DNA of 64,000 nt from the NCBI RefSeq assembly GCF_018622995.1, contig NZ_CP076022.1, positions 1,984,001-2,048,000 on the forward strand. Direction: 5' to 3'. Each line of letters opens with the position of its first letter. The first letter of the stretch is position 1. The DNA comes from Arthrobacter jiangjiafuii (GTDB lineage: Bacteria > Actinomycetota > Actinomycetes > Actinomycetales > Micrococcaceae). Below the pieces are notes generated by a model. That model saw only the letters and a program-made list of their open reading frames with translations, had not been told where the DNA came from and did not search any database. A program made the translations under genes and the position numbers. Below, piece after piece: positions 46,782-54,748 of this stretch.

Positions 46782-47342
46782 TTAACGCGCAAAGGAATAG
46801 TGCAGCTCGACCAACCCGGGTCCGTGGGAACGACTGCCGGAAAGGACCGCGAAATCCGTGGCATTGCTGACCGGCAGCATCGGACGCCCACCGCCCAAGA
46901 CCACGGGGACAAGGGTCAGCACCACCTCGTCCAGGAGTCCGGAATCCAGGAACTGCGCGGCAAGGTTGCCACCGCCGATCAGTCCGATGTCCTTGACGCC
47001 TGCATCGTGTGCAATATCCGGATGGAATTCGGCAACGTCACCGCGGACGAAGGTGATATCGGCACCCGGAATTCCGGGAAACTCATGATGCGTAAAGATC
47101 CAGGCAGGAATGGTGCCGAACGCCCAGGCGGCCGGGTTTTCCTCGATGAACGACCGGTAGGTCTGCGCCCCCATGACAATGGCCCCAACCGACGCCGGAT
47201 CAACAATCGACAGCCAGTCTCCGCCATCCTCCACGCCCGTCGCAGGGCCCGCTGCTTGGAGCCCCGCTGCCGGCCGTGGCCCGGTTAGATAGCCGTCAAG
47301 GGACGCAGCAACATGATAAACAGTCGTGGCCATGGCGCCCAT
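46782..47342 (-). CDS. dihydrofolate reductase family protein (RibD C-terminal-like)
   Basis: A 186-residue NADPH-dependent reductase of the RibD C-terminal/DHFR superfamily. TTVYHVAASLDGYLTGP opens the fold, IVMGAQTYRSF and IPAWIFTHHE give the nucleotide-binding region, and DIGLIGGGNLAAQFLDSGLLDEVVLTLVPVVLGGG is the family C-terminal motif. It is probably not a true folate DHFR; substrate unknown. ATG at 47342 has GGCGGGG a few bases upstream, while ATG at 47333 (MATTVYHV) would be three residues shorter and is nearly as likely. Confidence 0.87.
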   Translation of the reverse strand: MGAMATTVYHVAASLDGYLTGPRPAAGLQAAGPATGVEDGGDWLSIVDPASVGAIVMGAQTYRSFIEENPAAWAFGTIPAWIFTHHEFPGIPGADITFVRGDVAEFHPDIAHDAGVKDIGLIGGGNLAAQFLDSGLLDEVVLTLVPVVLGGGRPMLPVSNATDFAVLSGSRSHGPGLVELHYSFAR

Positions 47343-47400
47343 GCTAGCCCCGCCGCCGGGTAAACACAGGAGAGGGGCACCCACATGAGAGGCGCAACGC

Positions 47401-47475
47401 CCAAGCTGCGGAACCGAGCCGAGGGCAACGCCAAAGCTATGGAACCCAAGCTGCGGAACCCGAAGCTGCGGAATA
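47401..47475. repeat. tandem 15-bp repeats upstream of the Old Yellow Enzyme gene
   Basis: Five units in strict 15-bp register at 47401, 47416, 47431, 47446 and 47461. Units 1, 4 and 5 share CAAGCTGCGGAAC or one change; units 2 and 3 are diverged. In the reading frame of the downstream gene they would read PKLRN. The whole 258-bp gap between the two divergent genes (47343-47600) has no other clear feature. Confidence 0.75.
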
Positions 47476-47600
47476 CTCAGCGCACCGTCCCGGTTGGCCC
47501 AGTAGGCGCATACCAACCAGTTGCACCAGCAACAACGTTGCATCACAACGCGAACTGGAACGCTGAACACCAGCGCAATCTACAGGAAGAGCCTTTACCC

Positions 47601-48680
47601 TTGAACCTTTTTTCACCGATGACCCTGGGCGCTCTTGAACTGCCCAACCGCCTGATCATGGCTCCGCTGACCCGCACCCGCAGCGGCCGGGACGGCGTCC
47701 CGACGGCGCTGATGGCCGAGCACTACAGCCAGCGTGCGTCCCTGGGCCTGATCGTCAGCGAGGGAACCTATACGTCGTTCACGGCCCAGGGCTTCACGGG
47801 CCAGCCCGGGCTTGTCACGGACGAGCAGATTGCCGGCTGGAAGAATGTCACTGACGCGGTCCACGCGGCCGGCGGACGCATTGTCGCCCAGCTGATGCAT
47901 GCGGGCCGCGTGAGCCACCCCGGCATCACCGGAGGCCGCGAGCTTGTGGCTCCCAGTGCCATCGCAATTGACGGCATGACCCACACCTATGAAGGCAAGC
48001 AGCCCTACCCGGTGCCGCACGCCCTGACAACGGGCGAGCTGCCCGGCGTCGTCGCCGAGTTCGCCGCGGCGGCCGTCGCGGCCATGAAAGCAGGGTTCGA
48101 CGGCGTCGAGCTCCACGGTGCCAACGGTTACCTGCTGCACGAATTCCTCTCGGCGGAATCCAATCAGCGGACAGATATGTACGGCGGCTCGCCCGACAAC
48201 CGCGCCCGCTTCGTCGTCGAGGTCTACCAGGCAGTTGCCGAAGCCATCGGCGCAGACCGTACCGGACTTCGCATTTCCCCTGAACACAATATCCAGGGCG
48301 CCCTGGAAACCAATCCTGCCGAGGTCCTGGCCACATACACAGCATTGGTGCGGGGAATCGCTCCGCTGAAGCCGGCGTTCCTGAGCATCCTGCACCAGGA
48401 CCCGTCCGACATCCTGGTCCAGGAACTGCGCAAGGCCTTCGGCGGACCGGTGCTGCTGAATTCGGGCTTCGGCATGGTCACCACCCGCGAGGAAGCCATT
48501 GGCCTGCTCGCCAATGACCTGTGCGACGGCGTAGTGGTGGGCCGTCCTGCCCTCGCCAACCCTGACCTGGTGCACCGCTGGCAGGAAGACCTGCCGCTGA
48601 ACCCCATGGACCCCTCCACCTTCTACACGCAGGGCGCAGCCGGTTACACGGACTACCCGGAGTACGCCACAGCTTCCTAG
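47601..48680 (+). CDS. Old Yellow Enzyme family alkene reductase
   Basis: FMN-dependent NAD(P)H reductase of activated C=C bonds, nitro compounds or quinones; 359 residues, TIM-barrel. LFSPMTLGALELPNRLIMAPLTR is the usual OYE start, FDGVELHGANGYLLHEFLS and DMYGGSPDNRARF are signature segments, and the C-terminus GFGMVTTREEA / CDGVVVGRPALANPDLV binds FMN phosphate. The TTG at 47601 follows AGGAAGAG and gives the normal start (LNLFSPMTLG); the frame is open 72 codons further upstream through the 15-bp repeats, which I regard as untranslated. It is followed by a terminator. Confidence 0.92.
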   Translation: MNLFSPMTLGALELPNRLIMAPLTRTRSGRDGVPTALMAEHYSQRASLGLIVSEGTYTSFTAQGFTGQPGLVTDEQIAGWKNVTDAVHAAGGRIVAQLMHAGRVSHPGITGGRELVAPSAIAIDGMTHTYEGKQPYPVPHALTTGELPGVVAEFAAAAVAAMKAGFDGVELHGANGYLLHEFLSAESNQRTDMYGGSPDNRARFVVEVYQAVAEAIGADRTGLRISPEHNIQGALETNPAEVLATYTALVRGIAPLKPAFLSILHQDPSDILVQELRKAFGGPVLLNSGFGMVTTREEAIGLLANDLCDGVVVGRPALANPDLVHRWQEDLPLNPMDPSTFYTQGAAGYTDYPEYATAS

Positions 48681-48733
48681 GCACGGAGCTTCCTGGACCT
48701 GGAAATCCCTGGGCACATTATTCTCAGGCACAG

Positions 48734-48783
48734 AAAAGCCCGGCGGCAGCAACCGTTGTTGAGGTTGCCTCCGCCGGGCTTTT
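48734..48783 (+). terminator. bidirectional intrinsic terminator
   Basis: Stem of 48734-48754 with 48763-48783, 2 mismatches, 8-nt loop, and AAAA/TTTT ends on both sides, so both strands read as terminators. It serves the OYE gene (plus) and the membrane-protein/PiT pair (minus). Confidence 0.88.
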
Positions 48784-48821
48784 GCGTGCTCTCGTCTCCG
48801 GAGGGCGCTGACCCGGAACCC

Positions 48822-49064
48822 TTAGCCGTGCAGGGCCGGAATGATCAGGTAGACGCCAAAGAGCACAGCTGCTCCACAGACGGCGAAGCAGGCGTACGCG
48901 CCGGCCTTGACCAGGGCCAGGCGGTTCTTTGCCTCCGGTCCCGGATTGCGGTCGGATGCGACGGCGTAGAGGCGGACACCGGTGGAATACAGGCCGACGA
49001 CGACGAGCGTGGCCAGCAGGGTGACTCCGGCGACAATCAGGTAGGCAACCCAGTTGATGCTCAC
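48822..49064 (-). CDS. small two-helix membrane protein coupled to the phosphate transporter
   Basis: An 80-residue protein with two hydrophobic helices (WVAYLIVAGVTLLATLVVVGLY and AYACFAVCGAAVLFGVYLII) and a short polar link. No known domain is recognised. Its ATG overlaps the PiT stop by 4 bp, and a terminator follows, so it is the second gene of a two-gene unit and might help the transporter's assembly or stability; this is inference from position only. Confidence 0.75.
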   Translation of the reverse strand: MSINWVAYLIVAGVTLLATLVVVGLYSTGVRLYAVASDRNPGPEAKNRLALVKAGAYACFAVCGAAVLFGVYLIIPALHG

Positions 49065-50305
49065 TTTGAGTTCTCCTTGATCTTGGTGCGGTCTGCATTC
49101 TTGGTGCGGGCCGCTGCGGCGCTCTTGGTGCGGGACTTGCGCTTCTTGATGCGTACGGCTCCCCCGGCGGTATCGATGTTGCTGACGGCGTTGTCATGGC
49201 CGACGCGGTTGGTGCGGGACCGGAAGAAGATAAACAGCATGATGGCCAGGCCAAGGACGCCGTCAATAATCACGCCGACCGTGCCGATGCTGGCGACGGC
49301 GGCCGCTGCGGCGCCCATAACGGCGGCAGCGGGAAGGGTCAGCAGCCAGCCGCCGGCGATCCGGCGGGCAGTTCCCCAGCGGACCTCGGCGCCCTTGCGG
49401 CCAAGGCCTGAACCGATAACGGACCCCGAAGCGACCTGCGTGGTCGAAAGCGCCATGCCAAGGTGGGTCGAGGTCAGGATCGCTGCGGCGGTGCTGGTCT
49501 CGGCAGCGAAGCCCTGAGCCGGCTTGACGTCGGTCAGGCCGGTGCCCATGGTGCGGATGATGCGCCAGCCACCGGCGTAGGTGCCGGCAGCAATTGCGAC
49601 TGCACAAGCTGCGACAACCCAGAACACCGGACCGGTGCCGACTACCTGGAACCCGCCGGAAATCAGCACCAGGGTGATGACACCCATGGTCTTCTGCGCG
49701 TCGTTGGTGCCGTGGGCCAGTGCGACCAAGGAGGAGGAGAAGATCTGGGCGTAGCGGAAGCCGCCGCGCTTGCGGGGCAGCTTGTCCCCGGAATCTGCAT
49801 CGTGCCGGCGCGTGATGGAGTAGGCGAGCCTGGTTGCCAGGTACGCCACGCTCAAGGCAATCGCCGGGGCAATAAAGGCCGGCAGGATCACCTTGGACAA
49901 CAGCACCGAGTAGTCCACGGAACCAAAGCCGGCGCCAACAATGGCGGCACCGATCAGGCCTCCAAACAGTGCATGCGAGGAACTGCTGGGCAGCCCGAGG
50001 AGCCAGGTAATCAGGTTCCAGATCACGGCGCCAAGGAGTCCGGCGAAAATCATCACCGGAGTAATTTGGATGCCGCCGTCACCTTCCCGGATGATGCCTC
50101 CGGAAATGGTCTTGGCGACTTCGGTGGACATGAAAGCGCCCACCAGGTTCAGGACTGCGGCAAGTGCCACAGCGTTCTTCGGCTTGATCGCGCCGGTAGC
50201 AATGGGCGTTGCCATTGCGTTGGCTGTGTCGTGAAAGCCGTTGGTGAAGTCGAAGAATAAAGCAAGCGCGATCACCAGCGCCACCATGAGGGTGAGATCC
50301 ACCAC
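49061..50305 (-). CDS. inorganic phosphate transporter, PiT family
   Basis: Membrane phosphate symporter of 414 residues with about ten helices. The two inverted PHO-4 repeats are seen as DFTNGFHDTANAMATPIATGA near residue 19 and ALAHGTNDAQKTMGVITLVL near residue 196, and LPSSSSHALFGGLIGAA is the other family motif. The C-terminal 45 residues are a Lys/Arg-rich cytoplasmic tail. The start is one of two consecutive GTG codons at 50305 and 50302; no strong ribosome site. Low-affinity Pi uptake, perhaps with divalent metal, is the usual role. Confidence 0.93.
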   Translation of the reverse strand: MVDLTLMVALVIALALFFDFTNGFHDTANAMATPIATGAIKPKNAVALAAVLNLVGAFMSTEVAKTISGGIIREGDGGIQITPVMIFAGLLGAVIWNLITWLLGLPSSSSHALFGGLIGAAIVGAGFGSVDYSVLLSKVILPAFIAPAIALSVAYLATRLAYSITRRHDADSGDKLPRKRGGFRYAQIFSSSLVALAHGTNDAQKTMGVITLVLISGGFQVVGTGPVFWVVAACAVAIAAGTYAGGWRIIRTMGTGLTDVKPAQGFAAETSTAAAILTSTHLGMALSTTQVASGSVIGSGLGRKGAEVRWGTARRIAGGWLLTLPAAAVMGAAAAAVASIGTVGVIIDGVLGLAIMLFIFFRSRTNRVGHDNAVSNIDTAGGAVRIKKRKSRTKSAAAARTKNADRTKIKENSK

Positions 50306-50496
50306 ATACCCTAACTAAAAGACAAAAAGGAAAAGGAGTCCCGTCTCCCCCTCGAAACCACATCCGCGGGCTTCGAAGCGGCGGACGGCGGCGCAGCTTG
50401 CGCAGTCCGGCAAACCCGGATTGCAGGGCCCCCTCCGGTGCTCCAGGGCACCGCACCCGCTTTACGCCAGATTGATCCTATGCGCTCAACCGATCC

Positions 50497-50529
50497 GGGA
50501 CCAAAGACAGGGATGTGCCCTTGGTCTCC
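50497..50529 (-). terminator. weak stem-loop downstream of the MFS gene
   Basis: GGACCAA pairs with TTGGTCTCC, with a GGG/CCC inner stem and a 5-nt bulge, in the 252-bp gap between the MFS gene and PiT. No T-run follows, so the call is uncertain; the rest of the gap shows only a purine-rich stretch before PiT. Confidence 0.3.
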
Positions 50530-50557
50530 CCGGAACGGCCGGGGCGACATTGTGGCC

Positions 50558-52549
50558 TTAGATCCGCAGCCCGGTGGTGGGGCTTTCATTGCCGAGTTCG
50601 ACGTCGATCACGGTGCCCGGTGCCGGCAGCAGCACGCGCCGGGTGTGGGTAGTGATGCCGTCGGGCTCCACCACTGTCAGTACGTAGGTCCCCGGGCGGG
50701 GCAGTTCCAGTTCGTAGTTCCCGCGGCGGTCGGCCCGGACGGCCGCGGTGTTCCGGTTCTCCGGCCCGACCAGGCTCACCAGCGCCCCGCCGACCGGGCG
50801 CCGGTTGTGGCGCACCTGCCCCGTCAAGACCAGCCGCTCGGAAAAGCTGATGTCATGCCTGGCGACTTCAGCCCCGCCGGGAACCGTCAGGATGCCCGAG
50901 ACGGGCCGCCACTGCCGCTGCGTCGCCACCAGCAGATAGCGCCCGCTCCCCGGCAGAACGACGGCGTATCGGCCGTCGTCGCCCGCCCGGTCCCAGTCCA
51001 CCGGCTCGCCGTCCTCATCCAGCGCGGTGACGATGCCGCCGGGAACCGCAGTGCGGCCGTCTGCGGCAAGCAGGGCACCGGCCACCATGACCTCCTGCTT
51101 GGATCCGGCCTGTGGCGGCTGGTGCCTGCCCGGGGCTGCATGCAACTGCGGGTGGGTGGACTCCCGGCGGGTGGAGCGGGGAATCAGGCAGGCAATGCCG
51201 GTGGCTGCGAGCGCCGCGAAACCGGCGAGGGCGAAGATCAGGCGGAAGGCATCCAGTGCCGGGAAGACCCTCTCCCCCGCCACCATGGTGATGGAGGCGA
51301 GAATGGTGGCTGCTGCAGCGCTGCAGGTGGAAGTCCCGACCGACCGGAGCAGGGTGTTCACGCCGTTGGCGGCAGCGGTGTCCGTAAGTGGAACGTTACT
51401 CATGATGATGGTCGGCATGGCCGCCATGGCAATGGCCGTTCCCACCGAGACAATCACCGCTCCGATAATGATCCCCGTGGCAGTGTGCACCAGCACCATC
51501 CGGCACAGATAACCGGCCGCCATGATGGCGCACCCTGCCACCAGGGTGGTCTTCGCACCAAAGGTGTTGGTGACGCGCGCGGACAGCGGTGCCGCAGCCA
51601 CCATCGCCAGCCCCGAGGGGATCATGGTCAGCCCCGCCACCAGCACGCTGAACCCGAAGCCGTACCCGGTTTCCGGGGACAGCTGTAGCTGCTGCGTGGT
51701 GATCAGCATGTTCGCGTACATGGAAAAGCCCACCAGGACCGCTGCCACGTTGGTCAACAGGACCGGCCGGCGGGCGGAGGTCCGCAGGTCCACCAGGGGC
51801 TGACCCTTGCGCAGCTCCAGGGGAAACCACAATCCCAGCAGCACGGCGGTGGCTGCGAGCAAACCCAGAACCTGGTCGCTGGTCCATCCCCAGACGCCGC
51901 CCTTGGTGATCGCCAGCAGCAGGGCGGTCATGGCTCCGGACAGCAGGAACGCTCCCTGGTAATCAAAGCGCCCCGGACTCCGCACCCGGGATTCAGGCAC
52001 AAACACCACCACGGCTACGATCAGCAACGCCGCGATCACGCCGACAACCCAGAACGTTGCCCGCCAGCCAAGCCGCTCATAGATGAGCCCCGCCAGCGGA
52101 AGGCCCAACGCGCTGCCGATCCCGAAGCTCGCACTCATCAATGACACGGCAGCGGCGATTTTGCGCTGCGGCAGGGCATCGCGCAGGATGCTGATCCCCA
52201 CCGGAATCACCGCTCCACCGAAACCCTGCAGCCCGCGCCCGACCAGCGCCCAAGCGAAGGTCCCACCGACGGCAGCGGTTAATGACCCGGCCACCATCAT
52301 CGCCATAGCCAGCAGCAGCATCCGCCGCTTGCCGTACATGTCCGCGAGCCGGGAGACGATCGGCGTGGCCACGGCGGCGGTCAGCAGCGTGATGGTGACC
52401 ATCCAGGAGACGTCGTCGCTGGAGAGGCCAAAAATCCGGGGATACTCCGGCAGCAGCGGAACCACCGCCGTCTTTTCCAGGGAGACGACGACGCCGCCGC
52501 AGGCCAGGGTGGTTATGACCACCCAGTCCGGATACTTTCGGCCGGTCAC
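50558..52549 (-). CDS. MFS transporter (DHA2-like) fused to two C-terminal beta-sandwich domains
   Basis: A 663-residue fusion. Residues 1 to about 460 are an MFS drug/proton-antiporter domain with motif A SRLADMYGKRRMLL near residue 66 and 12-14 helices. Residues about 487-663 are soluble and hold two consecutive repeats of a carboxypeptidase-regulatory-like/prealbumin-like sandwich: AGALLAADGRTAVPGG... DDGRYAVVLPGSGRYLLVA and TGQVRHNRRPVGGALVSL... RRGNYELELPRPGTYVLTV. Such domains usually sit outside cells in surface proteins; on an MFS tail they are odd. GTG at 52549 has only a distant GGGGGAG. It lies 27 bp after hsp20 on the same strand. Substrate unknown. Confidence 0.88.
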   Translation of the reverse strand: MTGRKYPDWVVITTLACGGVVVSLEKTAVVPLLPEYPRIFGLSSDDVSWMVTITLLTAAVATPIVSRLADMYGKRRMLLLAMAMMVAGSLTAAVGGTFAWALVGRGLQGFGGAVIPVGISILRDALPQRKIAAAVSLMSASFGIGSALGLPLAGLIYERLGWRATFWVVGVIAALLIVAVVVFVPESRVRSPGRFDYQGAFLLSGAMTALLLAITKGGVWGWTSDQVLGLLAATAVLLGLWFPLELRKGQPLVDLRTSARRPVLLTNVAAVLVGFSMYANMLITTQQLQLSPETGYGFGFSVLVAGLTMIPSGLAMVAAAPLSARVTNTFGAKTTLVAGCAIMAAGYLCRMVLVHTATGIIIGAVIVSVGTAIAMAAMPTIIMSNVPLTDTAAANGVNTLLRSVGTSTCSAAAATILASITMVAGERVFPALDAFRLIFALAGFAALAATGIACLIPRSTRRESTHPQLHAAPGRHQPPQAGSKQEVMVAGALLAADGRTAVPGGIVTALDEDGEPVDWDRAGDDGRYAVVLPGSGRYLLVATQRQWRPVSGILTVPGGAEVARHDISFSERLVLTGQVRHNRRPVGGALVSLVGPENRNTAAVRADRRGNYELELPRPGTYVLTVVEPDGITTHTRRVLLPAPGTVIDVELGNESPTTGLRI

Positions 52550-52576
52550 CGGGTTAACCCGATCTCCCCCGCCGTG

Positions 52577-52987
52577 CTAACCCCGGGAGATGGGCACCTT
52601 GGTGGTGGAGGTACCGACGTCCGGCACCGGAATCCTCACTTCCAGGACGCCGTCGTTATAGGAAGCCGAGACGCTATCCTGGCTGCAGCCGGCGGGCAGC
52701 GGAATATCGCGGGTGAAGGAGCCATAGTGGAACTCCGAGCGGTAGCCGTTTTTGCTCTTGTGTTCCGTCTGCTCCCGGCGCTCACCGCGGATGTGCAGAA
52801 CGCCCTCGCTCACCGTCACGTCCAGGTCCTTGTCCGGGTCGATGTTGGGCAGCTCGGCCTTCACCACCATGGTGGTGCCGTCCCGGTATTCCTCCACGGG
52901 GAACGCCGGAACCTCCCAGTCGCCTTCGAAGAATTTGCGGACCGGTTCGGGCAGTTCAAACCGGTCACGCCGTGCAAGTCCAGCCAT
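52577..52987 (-). CDS. small heat-shock protein, Hsp20/alpha-crystallin family
   Basis: ATP-independent holdase chaperone of 136 residues. The alpha-crystallin domain (about 40-130) has MVVKAELPNIDPDKDLDVTV, GVLHIRGERRE and, near the end, ASYNDGVLEVRIPVP, the conserved A-x-x-x-x-G-V-L motif. ATG at 52987 has GAGGAG six to seven bases upstream; a further upstream start would add an unconserved stretch. No HspR/HAIR-type inverted repeat was found in the 362-bp region before it. It is divergent from gadB and may share a transcript with the downstream MFS gene. Confidence 0.93.
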   Translation of the reverse strand: MAGLARRDRFELPEPVRKFFEGDWEVPAFPVEEYRDGTTMVVKAELPNIDPDKDLDVTVSEGVLHIRGERREQTEHKSKNGYRSEFHYGSFTRDIPLPAGCSQDSVSASYNDGVLEVRIPVPDVGTSTTKVPISRG

Positions 52988-53105
52988 GGGTTTCTCCTCA
53001 CAGGTGTGCCCCGCTGGGGTAACCGGCGCCACTGCGTTGCCGGGCCAGGGGCGATGGATGGTGGTTCATCGGTTGCGGTTCAAACAGTACGCGGGCCTTT
53101 CAGGA

Positions 53106-53124
53106 GCCTCAACGGTCCGGGCGG
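53106..53124. repeat. dispersed hairpin sequence, copy 2
   Basis: 19 bp that match 724-742 at 18 positions. Here they are flanked by arms AGGAGCC and GGCTCCT (53102-53129), forming a 7-bp stem. It lies in the 362-bp gap between hsp20 and gadB (52988-53349); the rest of that gap shows no clear -35/-10 pair. Confidence 0.45.
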
Positions 53125-53349
53125 CTCCTCCGGCGGAGAGGGCCGAACCGGACCCCCACTGGCCGAAAGTCTGGTCGCGAACGGTCCCCGGGGCGCCCGA
53201 ACCTAGCCACCCCTTTGGGCCGCGCGTAACGTTTCAGGGGCACGCGCAGCCTTACCCCCTGAGGTCACAACCTGCTTCGGAAAGCCACAGCAGCCGCTCA
53301 CTACGGCCGGGTTTTCCGATTCCGAGACTGCCATGAAAGGTCAAGGACC

Positions 53350-54729
53350 ATGCCTGAACGCGACAGAAGTTCATTGAGCGTAAACCCGTTGTTTTCCCGT
53401 CCCGGCGAGGACTCGGTTGCCCTGAAGACCAGGCTCGCCGACGGACAGATGCTGCCCGAAACGGCGTATCAGATAGTGCACGACGAAACCATGCTGGACG
53501 GGAATGCGCGCCTGAACCTGGCGACGTTCGTCAGCACCTGGATGGACGAGCACGCCAACAAGCTGTACGCCGAGACGTACGACAAGAACATGATCGACAA
53601 GGACGAGTACCCGCAGACCGCCCGGATCGAGCAGAACTGCGCAACGATCCTCGCCGACTTGTGGCATGCACCGGATCCGGACGGCACCATCGGGACGTCA
53701 ACCGTCGGCTCTTCCGAGGCCTGCATGCTGGGCGGGCTGGCCCTGAAGCGGCTATGGCAAAACGCGCGCAAGGCGAAGGGCCAACCCACCGACAAGCCGA
53801 ATCTGGTCATGAGTTCGGCTGTGCAGGTCTGCTGGGAGAAGTTCTGCAACTATTTCGACGTCGAGGCCCGGCTGGTTCCCATCAGCGAGGAGCATAAGTG
53901 CCTGGACGGCTTCGAGCTGGAGAAATACGTCGACGAGAACACCATCGGCGTCGTCGCCATCATGGGCGTCACCTACACCGGCATGTACGAACCGGTGAAG
54001 CAGATCGCGGCCAAGCTGGACGAGATCCAGGCCTCCACCGGACTGGACATCAACATCCATGTGGACGCGGCCTCGGGCGGGATGATCGCGCCGTTCATCC
54101 AGCCGGAGCTGGAATGGGACTTCCAGATAAGCCGGGTGCATTCCATCAGCACCTCGGGTCACAAGTATGGGCTGGTGTATCCCGGCCTCGGCTGGGTGAT
54201 CTGGCGGGAACGGCAGTGGCTTCCGGAAGACCTGATCTTCTATGTGAGTTATCTGGGCGGGGACATGCCCACGTTCGCGCTGAACTTCTCCCGGCCCGGG
54301 GCACAGGTCGTCCTGCAGTTCTACTTGTTCCTCCGTCTGGGACGTGAAGGCTACGCCAAGGTCCAGCAGGCCTGCCAGGACGTGGCACGGTATCTATCCG
54401 CCGGCATTGCAGAGCTGGGTGCCTTTGAGTTGTGGAACGACGGCTCGGATATCCCGGTGTTCGCGTGGCGGCTCAAGGAAGGCCACACCGACAAATGGAC
54501 CCTCTACGACCTGGCGGACCGGCTGCGGACCAAGGGCTGGCTCGTCCCGGCGTATCCAATGCCTTCCAACCTGGAGAACCTGACTGTGGAGCGCATCGTG
54601 GTCCGCAACGGTCTCAGCATGGACCTGGCCGACAGCCTCCTGCAGGACATCCGGACCGAAACCGAGTTCCTCGACCGGCTTGAGTCGCCGATGCCCCAGG
54701 AAGCCGAACAGCCGGGCTTCCACCACTAG
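53350..54729 (+). CDS. gadB: glutamate decarboxylase
   Basis: PLP-dependent enzyme converting glutamate and a proton to GABA and CO2. The 459-residue protein matches GadA/GadB along its length: NLATFVSTWMDEHANKL, GTSTVGSSEACMLGGLA, NIHVDAASGGMIAPF (PLP Asp) and SISTSGHKYGLVYPG, with the Schiff-base Lys near residue 275. The ATG at 53350 has AAAGG and AAGGA upstream. It is followed 19 bp later by a GadC-like antiporter and then glutaminase, which together form an acid-resistance-type module. Confidence 0.95.
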   Translation: MPERDRSSLSVNPLFSRPGEDSVALKTRLADGQMLPETAYQIVHDETMLDGNARLNLATFVSTWMDEHANKLYAETYDKNMIDKDEYPQTARIEQNCATILADLWHAPDPDGTIGTSTVGSSEACMLGGLALKRLWQNARKAKGQPTDKPNLVMSSAVQVCWEKFCNYFDVEARLVPISEEHKCLDGFELEKYVDENTIGVVAIMGVTYTGMYEPVKQIAAKLDEIQASTGLDINIHVDAASGGMIAPFIQPELEWDFQISRVHSISTSGHKYGLVYPGLGWVIWRERQWLPEDLIFYVSYLGGDMPTFALNFSRPGAQVVLQFYLFLRLGREGYAKVQQACQDVARYLSAGIAELGAFELWNDGSDIPVFAWRLKEGHTDKWTLYDLADRLRTKGWLVPAYPMPSNLENLTVERIVVRNGLSMDLADSLLQDIRTETEFLDRLESPMPQEAEQPGFHH

Positions 54730-54748
54730 ACCCAGGAGCTGAGCCCCT

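Noticed and set aside
47385-47600. N-terminal extension of the Old Yellow Enzyme through the PKLRN repeats
   Set aside because: The usual OYE N-terminus begins at the TTG at 47601, which also has a ribosome site; the extension is repetitive. Kept only as a question in the findings.
52988-53349. HspR/HAIR-type or other heat-shock operator upstream of hsp20
   Set aside because: No CTTGAGT-N7-ACTCAAG-like inverted repeat was found.
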